Shown: one piece after another, positions 47,099-56,020 of the stretch | How the letters are laid out: every line of letters begins with the position of its first letter | How positions within the stretch are numbered: the stretch's first letter is position 1 | From: JBBSEZ01 sp038239195 | GTDB taxonomy: Bacteria > Planctomycetota > Planctomycetia > Gemmatales > Gemmataceae | Length of the DNA: 64,000 bases | NCBI GenBank assembly: GCA_038239195.1 | Contig: JBBSEZ010000004.1 | Span: forward strand, 6,143-70,142 | Reading direction: 5' to 3' | The notes under the pieces: model-generated | The model's database searches: none | What the model was told of the DNA's origin: nothing | Seen by the model: the letters and a program-made list of their open reading frames with translations, nothing else | Made by a program: the position numbers and the translations under genes

Positions 47099-47413
47099 TT
47101 ACCCGGCGACGAGAGTGATCGGGTCGTCAGCAATCCTGGCGGCATACTCCTGCAACAGTTCGTTGTCGGACATCGCCTCCAGTTCGGCCTCGTAGATCAT
47201 GAACCACTTCTCCAGTTTCGCCACCCGGCGGGCCAGTTTCGCCGCCCGCCGGGCCAGTTTCGCCGCCCGCCCCCACAGTTCATCCTTTTCGGCCTCGTCG
47301 ATCATGAACCACTTCTCCAGTCTCGCCGCCCGGCGGGCCAGTTTTGCCGCCCCCCACCACCGCAGTTCATCTTTGACTTCCGACACTGCCTTGGTCTGCT
47401 TGACACTTCGCAT
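47099..47413 (-). CDS. Small protein with duplicated KLARRAAKLEKWFMI repeat
   Basis: A 104-residue protein that I do not recognise. It contains an approximate tandem duplication: AAKLARRAARLEKWFMIDEA then AAKLARRAAKLARRVAKLEK and WFMIYEAELEA. The repeats are strongly helical, with Arg/Lys and Trp/Phe faces, suggesting a coiled coil or nucleic-acid contact. ATG 47413 has GGAGG about seven bases upstream; in-frame codons before it have no similar composition. The gene faces a divergent HTH gene at 47637 and may be co-regulated. Confidence 0.6.
   Translation of the reverse strand: MRSVKQTKAVSEVKDELRWWGAAKLARRAARLEKWFMIDEAEKDELWGRAAKLARRAAKLARRVAKLEKWFMIYEAELEAMSDNELLQEYAARIADDPITLVAG
47190..47345. 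repeat. Degenerate tandem DNA repeat in 47099-47413 gene
   Basis: The element atcatgaaccacttctccag followed by t(t/c)tcgcc(a/g)cccggcgggccagttt occurs at about 47198 and 47302. A shorter unit (cgggccagtttcgccgcccg) is also repeated between them, producing the protein duplication. Confidence 0.65.
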
Positions 47414-47636
47414 AGAATGCCTCCGGTGAGATCGGTCGAGAGCCTTCCTCGATACTGACATTGGCATCGACCCTCCGAACCTCAACTCCCCTTGAGGGGT
47501 GATTGATTCTCATCTCACGTTTCATTTGGTACAGAGTTTCATTGGCGGCAGGCTGGCCGAACATGACGCAAGCCAAGCATAAATAACGTGTTGCGGCGTT
47601 ACGGCGCCGAGGCGTCAACTGTCCACGGAACGACAC

Positions 47637-48074
47637 ATGGCATCCGATGAAAAATTCCGAAGGGTTGCCAAGCGGTTCTGCGTCGAGCCCAAAGATTCGG
47701 CACCTTCGGACCGGGAGATAGCCCGGCAGCAAAAAGCCAGCCCGACCTACGTGGGAAGGGTGCGCACCGTCATGGAGCGACTCGGCCTGTTCATCGCACC
47801 GCCGAAACTCATGGGCAAGGACCAGCGCCGGCGGGGTTGCGAAAATAGGAAGCGAACTTCCGTTCCTGCGGGCTGGGAGTGGACGGCTTGCCTGTCGGAG
47901 CCGTTCCCCGAAGAAAAGAAGCAGATGATGAGAGACTACATCGCCGGCGATCCGCTCGCCCTTAGCGGGGTGGCCGACTACCTCGAAGAGAGAGGGATCC
48001 TGCTTCGTCGCCGGTCACGGAGCCTGCGGCCGAAGGGGCCGCCCCCACCAAGCCGGAAGGAGCCAGCCCCATGA
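47637..48074 (+). CDS. Small HTH protein coupled to ogt
   Basis: A 145-residue basic protein. The segment DREIARQQKASPTYVGRVRT plus VMERLGL looks like a helix-turn-helix DNA-binding domain of the ParB/sigma-like type. The middle is variable; the tail is Arg/Pro-rich (LLRRRSRSLRPKGPPPPSRK). Its TGA overlaps the ATG of the alkyltransferase (ATGA at 48071-48074), so the two are translationally coupled. It may regulate the alkyltransferase operon. No closer family known to me. Confidence 0.6.
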   Translation: MASDEKFRRVAKRFCVEPKDSAPSDREIARQQKASPTYVGRVRTVMERLGLFIAPPKLMGKDQRRRGCENRKRTSVPAGWEWTACLSEPFPEEKKQMMRDYIAGDPLALSGVADYLEERGILLRRRSRSLRPKGPPPPSRKEPAP

Positions 48075-48622
48075 AGCAACTCGCATACTGCCTCTTCGAG
48101 GCGCCGCTGGGATGGTGCGGGATCGCCTGGAGCGAAGGGGAGGGCCCTGGCGTCGCCCCTGCCGTGGCGCTCCTTCAACTGCCGGAAGCAACGACGAAGA
48201 CGACCGAGTCGAGGCTTGCCCGGAGGGCCGCCGCGCACAGCGCGAGCCAACCTCCCCCGCCAATCGCCGAGGTCATCGAGAAAGTATGCCGGCACCTCGG
48301 GGGTGAAATGCAAGATTTTGGGGAGGTCGCCCTCGACCTGGACGGGGCCGGCCCGTTCGCGCGCCAGGTGTACGAAGCCACTCGCAAGGTCCCAGCGGGA
48401 CAGACATGCACCTACGGCGAGCTCGCCAGGGCCCTGGCCCGGCCCACGGCGGCCCGAGCGGTGGGACATGCCCTGGGGAGAAACCCGGTCGCGCTCATCA
48501 TTCCTTGCCATCGCATCCTGGCCGCCGGTGGGAAGCCCGGTGGGTTTTCGGCCCACGGGGGGCTGGCGACAAAGGCAAGGATGCTGGCGATCGAAGGGGC
48601 GGTTTTCAGGGCTCGGTGCTGA
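48071..48622 (+). CDS. ogt: Methylated-DNA--protein-cysteine methyltransferase
   Basis: A 183-residue DNA repair protein that removes alkyl groups from O6-guanine by transfer to its own Cys. The active-site motif NPVALIIPCHRILAAGG has Cys146; the helix-turn-helix is TCTYGELARALARPTAARAV, and GGFSAHGGLATKARMLAIEG is the conserved C-terminus. The N-terminal half (residues 1-90) is longer than usual and variable. It is coupled to the upstream HTH gene. It ends before a strong hairpin. Confidence 0.92.
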   Translation: MKQLAYCLFEAPLGWCGIAWSEGEGPGVAPAVALLQLPEATTKTTESRLARRAAAHSASQPPPPIAEVIEKVCRHLGGEMQDFGEVALDLDGAGPFARQVYEATRKVPAGQTCTYGELARALARPTAARAVGHALGRNPVALIIPCHRILAAGGKPGGFSAHGGLATKARMLAIEGAVFRARC

Positions 48623-48652
48623 CTTGCCTTCGGTGCGGCGCAAGAACAAAGC

Positions 48653-48688
48653 CCCTGGCCGCGCGGAAACGATCCCGCGCGGCCAGGG
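48653..48688. terminator. 14-bp inverted repeat between convergent genes
   Basis: Arms CCCTGGCCGCGCGG (48653-48666) and CCGCGCGGCCAGGG (48675-48688) are perfect, loop 8 bases. It lies 30 bases past the ogt stop and 12 bases before the stop of the next, reverse-strand gene. Confidence 0.65.
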
Positions 48689-48700
48689 ACAGCTTTTCGC

Positions 48701-49051
48701 TCAGTTGGTCCGGATGGTGTAGCGGTTGGCCACGCCCCGGTTGACGACGCGCACCTTGTAGGTCGTCGTCACCGCCGGGGTGAACGCGACCACACAGCGG
48801 TCGGTCAGGTCGTCGTCCTTGGCGACGAGCCGGCCCAGTTCGTCGTAGACGTACAGGTCCAGGTCCGAGCCGCGGTCCCCGATGACCGTGATGACGGCCG
48901 CCTGGCCGCCCACGAAGGTGACCGTGTACACGTCGGTGCTGTTGCCCAGCACCACGGTCATGTCCACTCCCGGCCCGGCAAGCCGGCCCGCCTCGGCGAC
49001 CGGGGCCAACGCGACCAGCAACGCCACCACCGCCAGCATCAAACGCTTCAT
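48701..49051 (-). CDS. Secreted PPC-domain-like protein
   Basis: A 116-residue protein with a signal peptide (MKRLMLAVVALLVALAPVAE, cleavage after AEA near residue 21). The mature part resembles a bacterial pre-peptidase C-terminal beta-sandwich: TDVYTVTFVGGQAAVITVIG, SDLDLYVYDELGRLVAKDDD and TTYKVRVVNRGVANRYTIRT. Such domains often occur in secreted planctomycete proteins and may be cleaved off or act in anchoring. The whole protein is just this domain. Function unknown. Confidence 0.75.
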   Translation of the reverse strand: MKRLMLAVVALLVALAPVAEAGRLAGPGVDMTVVLGNSTDVYTVTFVGGQAAVITVIGDRGSDLDLYVYDELGRLVAKDDDLTDRCVVAFTPAVTTTYKVRVVNRGVANRYTIRTN

Positions 49052-49346
49052 CGTCCACTCTCCTTCGGGTGTTTTGCGCCCGCCGCGAGGTTGGGCCCTC
49101 GTCTAGCGGACACGTCGGGTAAGTTGTGTTCGAGGCCCCTTGTGTCTCGCCTCGTCCTTCCGCACCTACTACGGCGCCCCTTGCCCGGCGTGACCGCGAG
49201 GGCCGCGCTTTTCAGCGGAGACATTTTCCGGGCGCTGAGGCCGCGAGCCGAAGACCGGCCCCGGGTCGGGTTTGTCCCCCAATGCGCGCGTCGATAACCT
49301 GTCAGGAGCGTTTGTTCCGGACGTCCTGGCCCGCAACGAGCACCTC

Positions 49347-51038
49347 ATGAGCCAACAACCTTCCCACGACGCCCCGCCTCTTTCGGCCTCCGGCCTGACA
49401 CGCCGCGGGCTGTTCGCGGCGCTGGCGGCCGCGGGCATCGGCTCGGAGGTCTTTCAGCGCGCCGTCGCGGCCGAGGGGGACAAGCTCACACCGATCACGG
49501 CCGAGCGGATCAAGGAGGCCGAGTGGGTCGCCGGGCTTGCGCTCACCGACGACGACCGCAAGGCCGTCGCCCGCACGGTCGAGCGCTGGCAGCGCGAGTT
49601 TCGCAAGCTCCGCGCGGTCAAGCTCGACAACAGCGTGCCGTTCCCCCTCGCGTTCAACCCCGCCCCGGGCCTGCCCCCCGGACAGCGGACGGGCACGGTA
49701 GCGATGACCGAGAAGGGCGCTCCGGAAAAGCCGGCTTCGGAAGAGGCCCTGGCCTTCCTTCCCCTCACCGCCCTCGCCGGCCTGGTACGGGAGCGAAAGG
49801 TCAGCTCGGTCGAGCTGACCCGGCTCTACCTGAAGCGGCTCAAGCAATACGATCCCGTGCTTCAGTGCGTGGTGACCTTGACCGAGAAGACGGCCCTGGC
49901 GCAGGCCGCGCAGGCGGACCGGGAGATAGCGGCTGGGCGCTACCGAGGGCCACTGCACGGCATCCCCTGGGGGGCCAAGGACCTGATCTCCTACCCCGGC
50001 TATCCGACAACCTGGGGGGCCGAGGCCTACAAGGCGCAGCGGCTCGACGGCAAGGCGACCGTGGCGCAAAGGCTCGACGACGCCGGCGCCGTGCTGGTGG
50101 CCAAACTGTCGCTGGGGGCCCTGGCGTCGGGGGACCGCTGGTTCGGCGACCGCCAGACGAAGAGCCCGTGGTCCCCCACCCGAGGCTCGAGCGGGTCGTC
50201 GGCGGGCTCGGCCAGCGCGACCGCGGCAGGGCTCGTCGGGTTCGCGCTGGGGAGCGAGACGCTGGGCAGCATCGTCTCGCCGTGTCGCGTCTGCGGCACG
50301 TCGGGGCTGCGGCCGACCTTCGGGCGCGTCAGCCGTGCCGGCTGCATGGCCCTGGCCTGGAGCATGGACAAGATCGGCCCCATCGCCCGCTCCCTGGAAG
50401 ACTGCGCCCTGGTGTTCGGCGCCATCCACGGCCGCGATGGGAAGGACGCCAGCGCCGTCGATCGCCCGTTCTCCTGGCCGCTGGCCCGCGATCTGCGCAC
50501 TTTGAAGATGGGATATTTCCCGAAGAGAACCGGCGAGGAAGAGCTGAAGTTGCTGCGCCGCCTGGGGCTCGCGCTCGTTCCGATCGCGCTGCCCTCGAAG
50601 CATCCCATCAACGAGCTGACGATGATCCTCTACGCCGAGGCCGCCGCCCTCTTCGACGAGCTGACGCGCGAGGGCAAGCAGGTGCCGAAGAGCTGGCAGT
50701 CGTCCTTCCAGGCCGGACAGTTCATCTCCGCCGGCGACTACCTGCGGGCCAACCGCGTCCGCGCTCGCCTCATGGAGGAGATGGCCGAGGTGATGGAAAA
50801 GGTCGATCTCTACGTCGGCGGAAACGACCTGGTGCTGACGAACCTGACCGGCCATCCGCAAGTGGTGCTGCCCAACGGCTTCGTGCGGCGGGGGAAGGTG
50901 ACGGTGCCGAAGTCGATCGCGTTCACGGGCCGGCTGTTCGGCGAGGCCGAGCTGCTCGCGGTCGGCCACGCCTACCAGAAGGCCACCGGGCACCACCTCC
51001 GCCATCCGCCGATGGGCCGGCTCGAGAAGAAGGACTGA
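49347..51038 (+). CDS. Tat-exported amidase-signature enzyme
   Basis: A 563-residue protein. N-terminus: LTRRGLFAALAAAGIG, a twin-arginine signal. After a 100-residue helical region the amidase-signature domain begins (FLPLTALAGLVRERKVSSVE). The Ser-Ser-Lys triad is Lys about 210 in PWGAKDLIS, Ser about 282 in RGSSGSSAGSASA and the nucleophile about 306 in GSETLGSIVSP. It resembles GatA/aliphatic amidases, but with the export signal it probably cleaves exogenous amides. ATG 49347 is chosen over an upstream start because it opens the Tat signal. Confidence 0.85.
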   Translation: MSQQPSHDAPPLSASGLTRRGLFAALAAAGIGSEVFQRAVAAEGDKLTPITAERIKEAEWVAGLALTDDDRKAVARTVERWQREFRKLRAVKLDNSVPFPLAFNPAPGLPPGQRTGTVAMTEKGAPEKPASEEALAFLPLTALAGLVRERKVSSVELTRLYLKRLKQYDPVLQCVVTLTEKTALAQAAQADREIAAGRYRGPLHGIPWGAKDLISYPGYPTTWGAEAYKAQRLDGKATVAQRLDDAGAVLVAKLSLGALASGDRWFGDRQTKSPWSPTRGSSGSSAGSASATAAGLVGFALGSETLGSIVSPCRVCGTSGLRPTFGRVSRAGCMALAWSMDKIGPIARSLEDCALVFGAIHGRDGKDASAVDRPFSWPLARDLRTLKMGYFPKRTGEEELKLLRRLGLALVPIALPSKHPINELTMILYAEAAALFDELTREGKQVPKSWQSSFQAGQFISAGDYLRANRVRARLMEEMAEVMEKVDLYVGGNDLVLTNLTGHPQVVLPNGFVRRGKVTVPKSIAFTGRLFGEAELLAVGHAYQKATGHHLRHPPMGRLEKKD

Positions 51039-51115
51039 GCCAGGCGCGTTCGCGCTATAATTGACGATGGGCGAGCCGCCGGCACCCGCGTCGAGAACGG
51101 AGGAGGGCAGCGCCG

Positions 51116-51361
51116 ATGAAGTTCCTCGTCTGCCGGGCCTCCCAGGGGCCCGTGTCCAGAGGCCCGCCCTGCAAGGGCGCGGTGCGCGGGCCGGAGTCGA
51201 AGGCCTGGCCCGGCGAGTACACGTGGTTCATCGAGCTGGGCTCGCTGGAAGAGCTGACGGCCCTGCTCGAAGAGGCCGGCGGGGCTCTCGGCCTGTTCGC
51301 GGCGGAAGAGGGCGAGGAGCAACCCGTCCTCCAGATCTTCGACGAGGACGAGGAGGAATGA
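51116..51361 (+). CDS. Conserved small acidic protein
   Basis: An 81-residue protein MKFLVCRASQGPVSRGPPCK with a helical middle (WFIELGSLEELTALLEEAGG) and a very acidic end (EDEEE). It is a type of small conserved protein I have seen in planctomycetes but cannot name. ATG 51116 has GAGGAGGGC upstream. It sits between the amidase and the amidohydrolase genes on the same strand. Confidence 0.6.
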   Translation: MKFLVCRASQGPVSRGPPCKGAVRGPESKAWPGEYTWFIELGSLEELTALLEEAGGALGLFAAEEGEEQPVLQIFDEDEEE

Positions 51362-51418
51362 CCCCACGCGTCGGTGTCCTTCCGACTAATAGCATTCTCC
51401 CCATCACCCCATACTTCC

Positions 51419-52423
51419 ATGGACGTCACCACCCCCCCCGAACACAACGTGACCGGCCTCGACTTCAGCGAGCGCGGCCATCTCGCGTACGCCGGCCCGC
51501 TGGTCGATGCCCACGCCCACGTCATGCGCATCAAGCCGGAGGGCGCGGTGGACGCCGGCCCCGAGGCGATGGTTCAGGCCGAGACGATGCTCGACGTGGC
51601 CGCCGAGTTCGGCGTGCGGCGCATTTACTCGATGTGTCCTCCGGAGGACGTCGCCCCGCTGCGCGCGCGCTTCGGCGACCGCATCGCCTTCAACGGCCCC
51701 ATCGCCAAGAAGCTGGATGAGCCCGACGACGCGGCCTACCGGCTGCTCGACCGCTTCCTCGAACAGGGCGTGCGGATGTTCAAGTTCTGGGCGGCGCCGC
51801 GCGGCCGCGACCGCGGGCTCTTCGTGGACGCTCCGTGGCGGATCGAGGCGGCGCGGCGAGCCCGCGCGGCAGGCGCCCGCGTCTTCATGGTCCACGTCGC
51901 GGACCCCGACGCCTGGTTCCGCACGGTCTACGCCGACGTCGCGAAGTATGGCACCAAGGCCGACCAGTACGTCGGCCTGGAGCGCATGCTGGCGCTCTTC
52001 CCGGACGCGACGTGGATCGCCGCCCACGTGGGAGGCGACCCCGAGCACCCCGACCACCTGGAGGCGTTGCTGGAGCGCTACCCCCACCTCCTCTTCGACA
52101 CCAGCGCCACGAAATGGCAGGTGCGAGAGGTGTCGGCCCACCGCGACGCCGTGCGGGCGCTGGTGCTGCGCCACCCGGGCCGCTTCCTGTTCGGCTCCGA
52201 CGCGGTGACGCGCCACGGCCTGCCGCGCGACCACTACGTAAGCCGCTACTGGTGCATGCGCACGCTGTGGGAGAGCGCCTGGGAAGGGCCCAGCCCCATC
52301 GCCGACCCCGATTACTCGCCCCCGCCCGAGGGCCCGCCGATGCCGACGCTGCGCGGGCTGGACCTGCCCGCCGACGTGCTGGCGGCGGTCTACCACGAAA
52401 ACGCGGCGCGGGTGTTGCCGTAG
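51419..52423 (+). CDS. Amidohydrolase-2-family metal-dependent hydrolase
   Basis: A 334-residue TIM-barrel protein. The metal site starts with PLVDAHAHVMRI (His-x-His); later VFMVHVADPDAW, WIAAHVGGDPEH and FLFGSDAVTRHG supply the remaining His/Asp ligands. This is the amidohydrolase 2 (PF04909) group that includes decarboxylases and lactonases; the substrate is not clear. ATG 51419 (MDVTTPPEHNVTGLDFSERG) is 58 bases after the previous stop. A hairpin follows the stop. Confidence 0.82.
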   Translation: MDVTTPPEHNVTGLDFSERGHLAYAGPLVDAHAHVMRIKPEGAVDAGPEAMVQAETMLDVAAEFGVRRIYSMCPPEDVAPLRARFGDRIAFNGPIAKKLDEPDDAAYRLLDRFLEQGVRMFKFWAAPRGRDRGLFVDAPWRIEAARRARAAGARVFMVHVADPDAWFRTVYADVAKYGTKADQYVGLERMLALFPDATWIAAHVGGDPEHPDHLEALLERYPHLLFDTSATKWQVREVSAHRDAVRALVLRHPGRFLFGSDAVTRHGLPRDHYVSRYWCMRTLWESAWEGPSPIADPDYSPPPEGPPMPTLRGLDLPADVLAAVYHENAARVLP

Positions 52424-52450
52424 GGCGAGCGGGAGGACTTCGTTTGCCGT

Positions 52451-52474
52451 AGGACGGCTCTCCTGAGCCGTCCT
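52451..52474. terminator. Hairpin after amidohydrolase gene
   Basis: AGGACGGCTC (52451-52460) and GAGCCGTCCT (52465-52474) form a perfect 10-bp stem with a TCCT loop, 28 bases after the stop, with a short T-run (gctttttc) 12-18 bases later. Candidate terminator. Confidence 0.6.
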
Positions 52475-52556
52475 GCGGGCAGGCTTTTTCCGCAACCCGC
52501 ACGGGCCCCTGTGGTATCCTGGGGCCAGCCCTCGACCCCACCCACGAGGCCCCACC

Positions 52557-54566
52557 ATGCTCTCCCGCTCCGCGCTCGCCCTCCTCGCTTCCCTGCTGCT
52601 CGCCGGGGCCTCTCCCGCCGCTGCCCCGCCGAGCAAGCGCCACCTCTCCCTCGACGACCTCTATCGTCTCGATTCGCCGCTGGCCCCCGCCGTCTCCGCC
52701 GACGGCAAGCGCCTCGCCTACGTCCGGCACTGGCTGGAGCGCAAAGAGAAGAGGGAGCGCTTTTCTCTCTGGATGGTCGAGGGCGCCAGGGACCGCGCCC
52801 GCCCCCTGGAGAAGGGCGAGCCCGACGCGCGCTCGCCCATCTTTTCGCCCGACGGCAGATGGCTGGCCTTTCTCTCCACCCGCCCGCGGCCCCGGGGCTG
52901 GCGGCAGACGCCTTCGGCGCTACCCGAGTCCGACCCCAGCGTGGACGTGTGGCTGATGCCCGCGGCGGGCGGGGCCGCGATTCCTCTCGCTGGCCCGCGC
53001 AAGCCGTATGGCAGAGTGTTCAACGACGGCTTCTACGGCCGGCTGGCCTTCTCGCCCGACGGCAAGTGCCTGGCGTTCGTGGCTGACGACGGCAAGGACG
53101 TGCGCTCCGCCGAGGAGAAGGAAGCGGGCGTGGAAGTGGTGCGCGACGATCAGGGCGAGGGCTACACCGGCTACCGCCCGGCCCAGGTGTGGCTGGCGCA
53201 CCTCTCGCCGACGCCTGGCACTCACGCGGCGACGAGCATCGAGCGCCTCACGAACGACGACGTCTGGCACGGCGATCCGCACTGGTCGCCCGACGGCCGG
53301 CTCCTCGTGGTCCACGCCAACGCCACGGCCGACCGCGAGTCGGTGCGCTACAGCATCAACAAGAACTTCGACCTCTGGTCCCTCGACGTGCGGACGAAGG
53401 CGCGGCGGCGGCTCACCTCGGGACCGGGGCCGGAAGTCTCGCCGCGCTTCTCGCCCGATGGGAAGCGCCTGGTCTGCCTGAGCGTCCCTCGCAAGGGCTC
53501 GCACCGGGACGTGTTCAACCTGGCCATCGTGACGCTGGGCGAGGGCGGGGCGCGATCGGCTGTCCTCTTCGACCACCACGGCCCCGGGGCATCGCGGCCC
53601 CCGCACCTCCCGCCGACGTTCCCGCTGCCCGAGGACTGCTGGGACGGCGCCGACCACCTCGTCTACCGCGCCGAAGTGGGGGCTCGCACCGAGACCGTGC
53701 GCGTCGATCTGCGCACGGGCAAGGGGGCCCGAGCGCCGCTGGATCGGGGCGAGCGCCTGCGGCAACTGCTGCCGGCGGGCAACGCCTTCCTGCGCCGGCG
53801 GGCCCTCGGCGAAGTTCGAGTCATCGCCTGGGACAATGGCGAGGGCAAGAAGATCGAGGGGCTACTGACGACCCCGCCGCCGGGCGTGGCGCGACCGCCC
53901 TACAAGCTACTGCTCCACCCCCACGGCGGGCCGCACAGCCGATCGGCCCTCGGCTTCGACTTCACGGTGCAGCTGTTCGCCGCCCACGGCTACGCGGTGT
54001 TCCAGCCCAACTTTCGCGGCAGTTCGGGCTACGGGCAGAAGTTCATCGACGCCGACCGCTTCGACCTCGGCGGCGGAGACGTGCGCGACGTCCTTTCGGG
54101 CATCGACCACCTGGTGAAACAGAAGCTCGTGGACCGCAGCCGCCAGTACGTCTACGGGACCAGCTACGGCGGGTTCCTGACGTGCTGGCTGGTAGGCCAC
54201 ACCAACCAGTTCCGGGCGGCGGTGGCGCAGAATGCGGTGACGGACCTGAACGTCATGTGGGGCACGAGCGACATCCCGAGTTGGACCGAGTGGGAGATGG
54301 GCGGCCGACCCTGGGAGGTGCCCGCGGCCATGCGCAAGCACAGCCCGCTGACCTGGGCGCCGCGCGTCGAGACGCCGACGCTCATTCTGCATTCCCGCGA
54401 TGACCGGCGCTGCCCTCTGGTGATGGGGCGGATGTTCTACCGGGCGCTGAAGGCGCGCGGCGTGCGGACGCAGATGGTGATCTATCCCGGCGAGGGGCAC
54501 GGCATCCGCCAGCCGCGGCACCGGGAGGACGTGTTGCGGCGGGCGCTGGCGTGGTTCGAGCGGTAG
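52557..54566 (+). CDS. Secreted S9-family prolyl oligopeptidase
   Basis: A 669-residue protein with a signal peptide (MLSRSALALLASLLLAGASP). Residues about 40-400 form a beta-propeller built of PDGKxLA-type blades (SPDGRWLAFLSTRP, SPDGKCLAFVADDG). The C-terminal alpha/beta hydrolase has GTSYGGFLT (Ser about 536), HSRDDRRCPL (Asp about 615) and GEGHGIRQP (His about 648), the S9 catalytic triad. Likely a periplasmic/outer peptidase. ATG 52557 gives the signal peptide. Followed by a DUF1501 gene 87 bases downstream. Confidence 0.88.
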   Translation: MLSRSALALLASLLLAGASPAAAPPSKRHLSLDDLYRLDSPLAPAVSADGKRLAYVRHWLERKEKRERFSLWMVEGARDRARPLEKGEPDARSPIFSPDGRWLAFLSTRPRPRGWRQTPSALPESDPSVDVWLMPAAGGAAIPLAGPRKPYGRVFNDGFYGRLAFSPDGKCLAFVADDGKDVRSAEEKEAGVEVVRDDQGEGYTGYRPAQVWLAHLSPTPGTHAATSIERLTNDDVWHGDPHWSPDGRLLVVHANATADRESVRYSINKNFDLWSLDVRTKARRRLTSGPGPEVSPRFSPDGKRLVCLSVPRKGSHRDVFNLAIVTLGEGGARSAVLFDHHGPGASRPPHLPPTFPLPEDCWDGADHLVYRAEVGARTETVRVDLRTGKGARAPLDRGERLRQLLPAGNAFLRRRALGEVRVIAWDNGEGKKIEGLLTTPPPGVARPPYKLLLHPHGGPHSRSALGFDFTVQLFAAHGYAVFQPNFRGSSGYGQKFIDADRFDLGGGDVRDVLSGIDHLVKQKLVDRSRQYVYGTSYGGFLTCWLVGHTNQFRAAVAQNAVTDLNVMWGTSDIPSWTEWEMGGRPWEVPAAMRKHSPLTWAPRVETPTLILHSRDDRRCPLVMGRMFYRALKARGVRTQMVIYPGEGHGIRQPRHREDVLRRALAWFER

Positions 54567-54653
54567 CGACCAGGCGCCCAGGGCCCCCCTTGTCAAAGCC
54601 CCCGCCATCGGCGATCATCAACAACACCCACCGCCTCCCGAAGGACCACCCCC

Positions 54654-56015
54654 ATGTTGCGAGTCCTTGGCAGTGCCTCCTCCGATTGCTCCAGCCTCAC
54701 CCGGCGCAGCTTCCTCCAGGCAGGCGCCCTCGGCGGGCTCGGCCTGGCCGACCTCCTCCGCCTACAGTCGGCGCAAGCCAATGCGCCCGCCCGGAAGCGC
54801 GACGCCAGCGTCATCCTCTTCTGGCTCAGCGGCGGGCCGGGGCAGATGGAGACGTGGGGCCCCAAGCCCGAGGCCGTCGCCCAGTTCCGCGGCCCGCTCG
54901 GGGCCATCCGCACCAGGGTTCCGGGCATTCAGTTCGGCGAGCTCCTCCCCGAGCAGGCCCGGCTGATGCACAAGCTCGCCGTGCTGCGCACCGTCAACCA
55001 CGGCTCCGGCGACCACACCAAGGCCAACCACTGGATGCTCACCGGCTTCGAGGGCCCCGCCTTCAACGCCCCCGATTTTCAGGTGCAGCGCCGGCCGTCC
55101 CTCGGCTCCGCCGTCGCGAAGCTGCGCGGCGCCAACCGGCCGGGCCTGCCTCCCTACGTCGCCGTTCCTCACCTGCGCGGCGGGACCGACAACTTCTTCC
55201 ACTACTCCGCCTACCTGGGCGGCGGGGCCAACCCCTTCATCGCCGAGTCCGACCCCAATCTGCCCTCGTTCCACGTGAAGAACCTCGCCCTGGCCCGCGA
55301 CCTCACCTTCGAGCGCCTCGAAGACCGCCGCCAGGTGCTCGCGAGCCTCGACGCCGTGCGCCGCGCCGGGGACCGCGCCGCCAGCAACAGGGGCCAGCAC
55401 TATCAGCGCGCGTTCGACCTCCTCACCAGCAGGCAGGTGGCCCAGGCCTTCGACGTCGAAGCCGAGCCTGCCGCCGTGCGCGACCGCTACGGCCGGCACA
55501 CCTTCGGCCAGAGCGCGCTGCTGGCGCGCCGGCTCATCGAGGCGGGCGTGACCTTCGTCACCGTCAACTGCGTGCCCTGGGACCACCACGGCACCGCCGG
55601 GCAACTGCGCACTCTGGAGGGGGCGAAACTCCTCATTCCGCCTTTCGACAAGGCCCTCGCCGCCCTCGTCGAAGACCTCGACCAGCGCGGGCTGTACGAG
55701 CGAACGCTGGTCGTCGCCATGGGCGAGTTTGGCCGCACTCCGCGCATGAACGACGCCGGCGGCCGCGATCACTGGGGCCACGCCTTCAGCGTGCTCATGG
55801 GCTGCGGCGGCATGAAGATGGGCCAGGCCGTCGGCAAGAGCAACCCGCGCGGCGAATACGTCGTCGATCGCCCCATCAGCCCGCAGGACGTGGCGGCCAC
55901 GGTCTACCACCACCTCGGCATCGACGCCCGCAGCGTCAGCTTCCCGGACGCCCAGAACCGGCCCATCTACCTCGTCGAGAACGGCCAGCCGATTCGCGAG
56001 CTGGTCGGCTCGTGA
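54654..56015 (+). CDS. DUF1501 protein, Tat-exported
   Basis: A 453-residue protein of the planctomycete DUF1501 family. N-terminus: LTRRSFLQAGALGGLGLADL (Tat signal). The family blocks are SVILFWLSGGPGQMETWGPK, LAVLRTVNHGSGDHTKANHW, VAMGEFGRTPRMNDAGGRDH and SVLMGCGGMKMGQAVG. The fold is alkaline-phosphatase-like; a metal-dependent hydrolase role is inferred. These genes usually sit beside DUF1549/DUF1553 genes, not so here. ATG 54654. Confidence 0.88.
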   Translation: MLRVLGSASSDCSSLTRRSFLQAGALGGLGLADLLRLQSAQANAPARKRDASVILFWLSGGPGQMETWGPKPEAVAQFRGPLGAIRTRVPGIQFGELLPEQARLMHKLAVLRTVNHGSGDHTKANHWMLTGFEGPAFNAPDFQVQRRPSLGSAVAKLRGANRPGLPPYVAVPHLRGGTDNFFHYSAYLGGGANPFIAESDPNLPSFHVKNLALARDLTFERLEDRRQVLASLDAVRRAGDRAASNRGQHYQRAFDLLTSRQVAQAFDVEAEPAAVRDRYGRHTFGQSALLARRLIEAGVTFVTVNCVPWDHHGTAGQLRTLEGAKLLIPPFDKALAALVEDLDQRGLYERTLVVAMGEFGRTPRMNDAGGRDHWGHAFSVLMGCGGMKMGQAVGKSNPRGEYVVDRPISPQDVAATVYHHLGIDARSVSFPDAQNRPIYLVENGQPIRELVGS

Positions 56016-56020
56016 GGACG

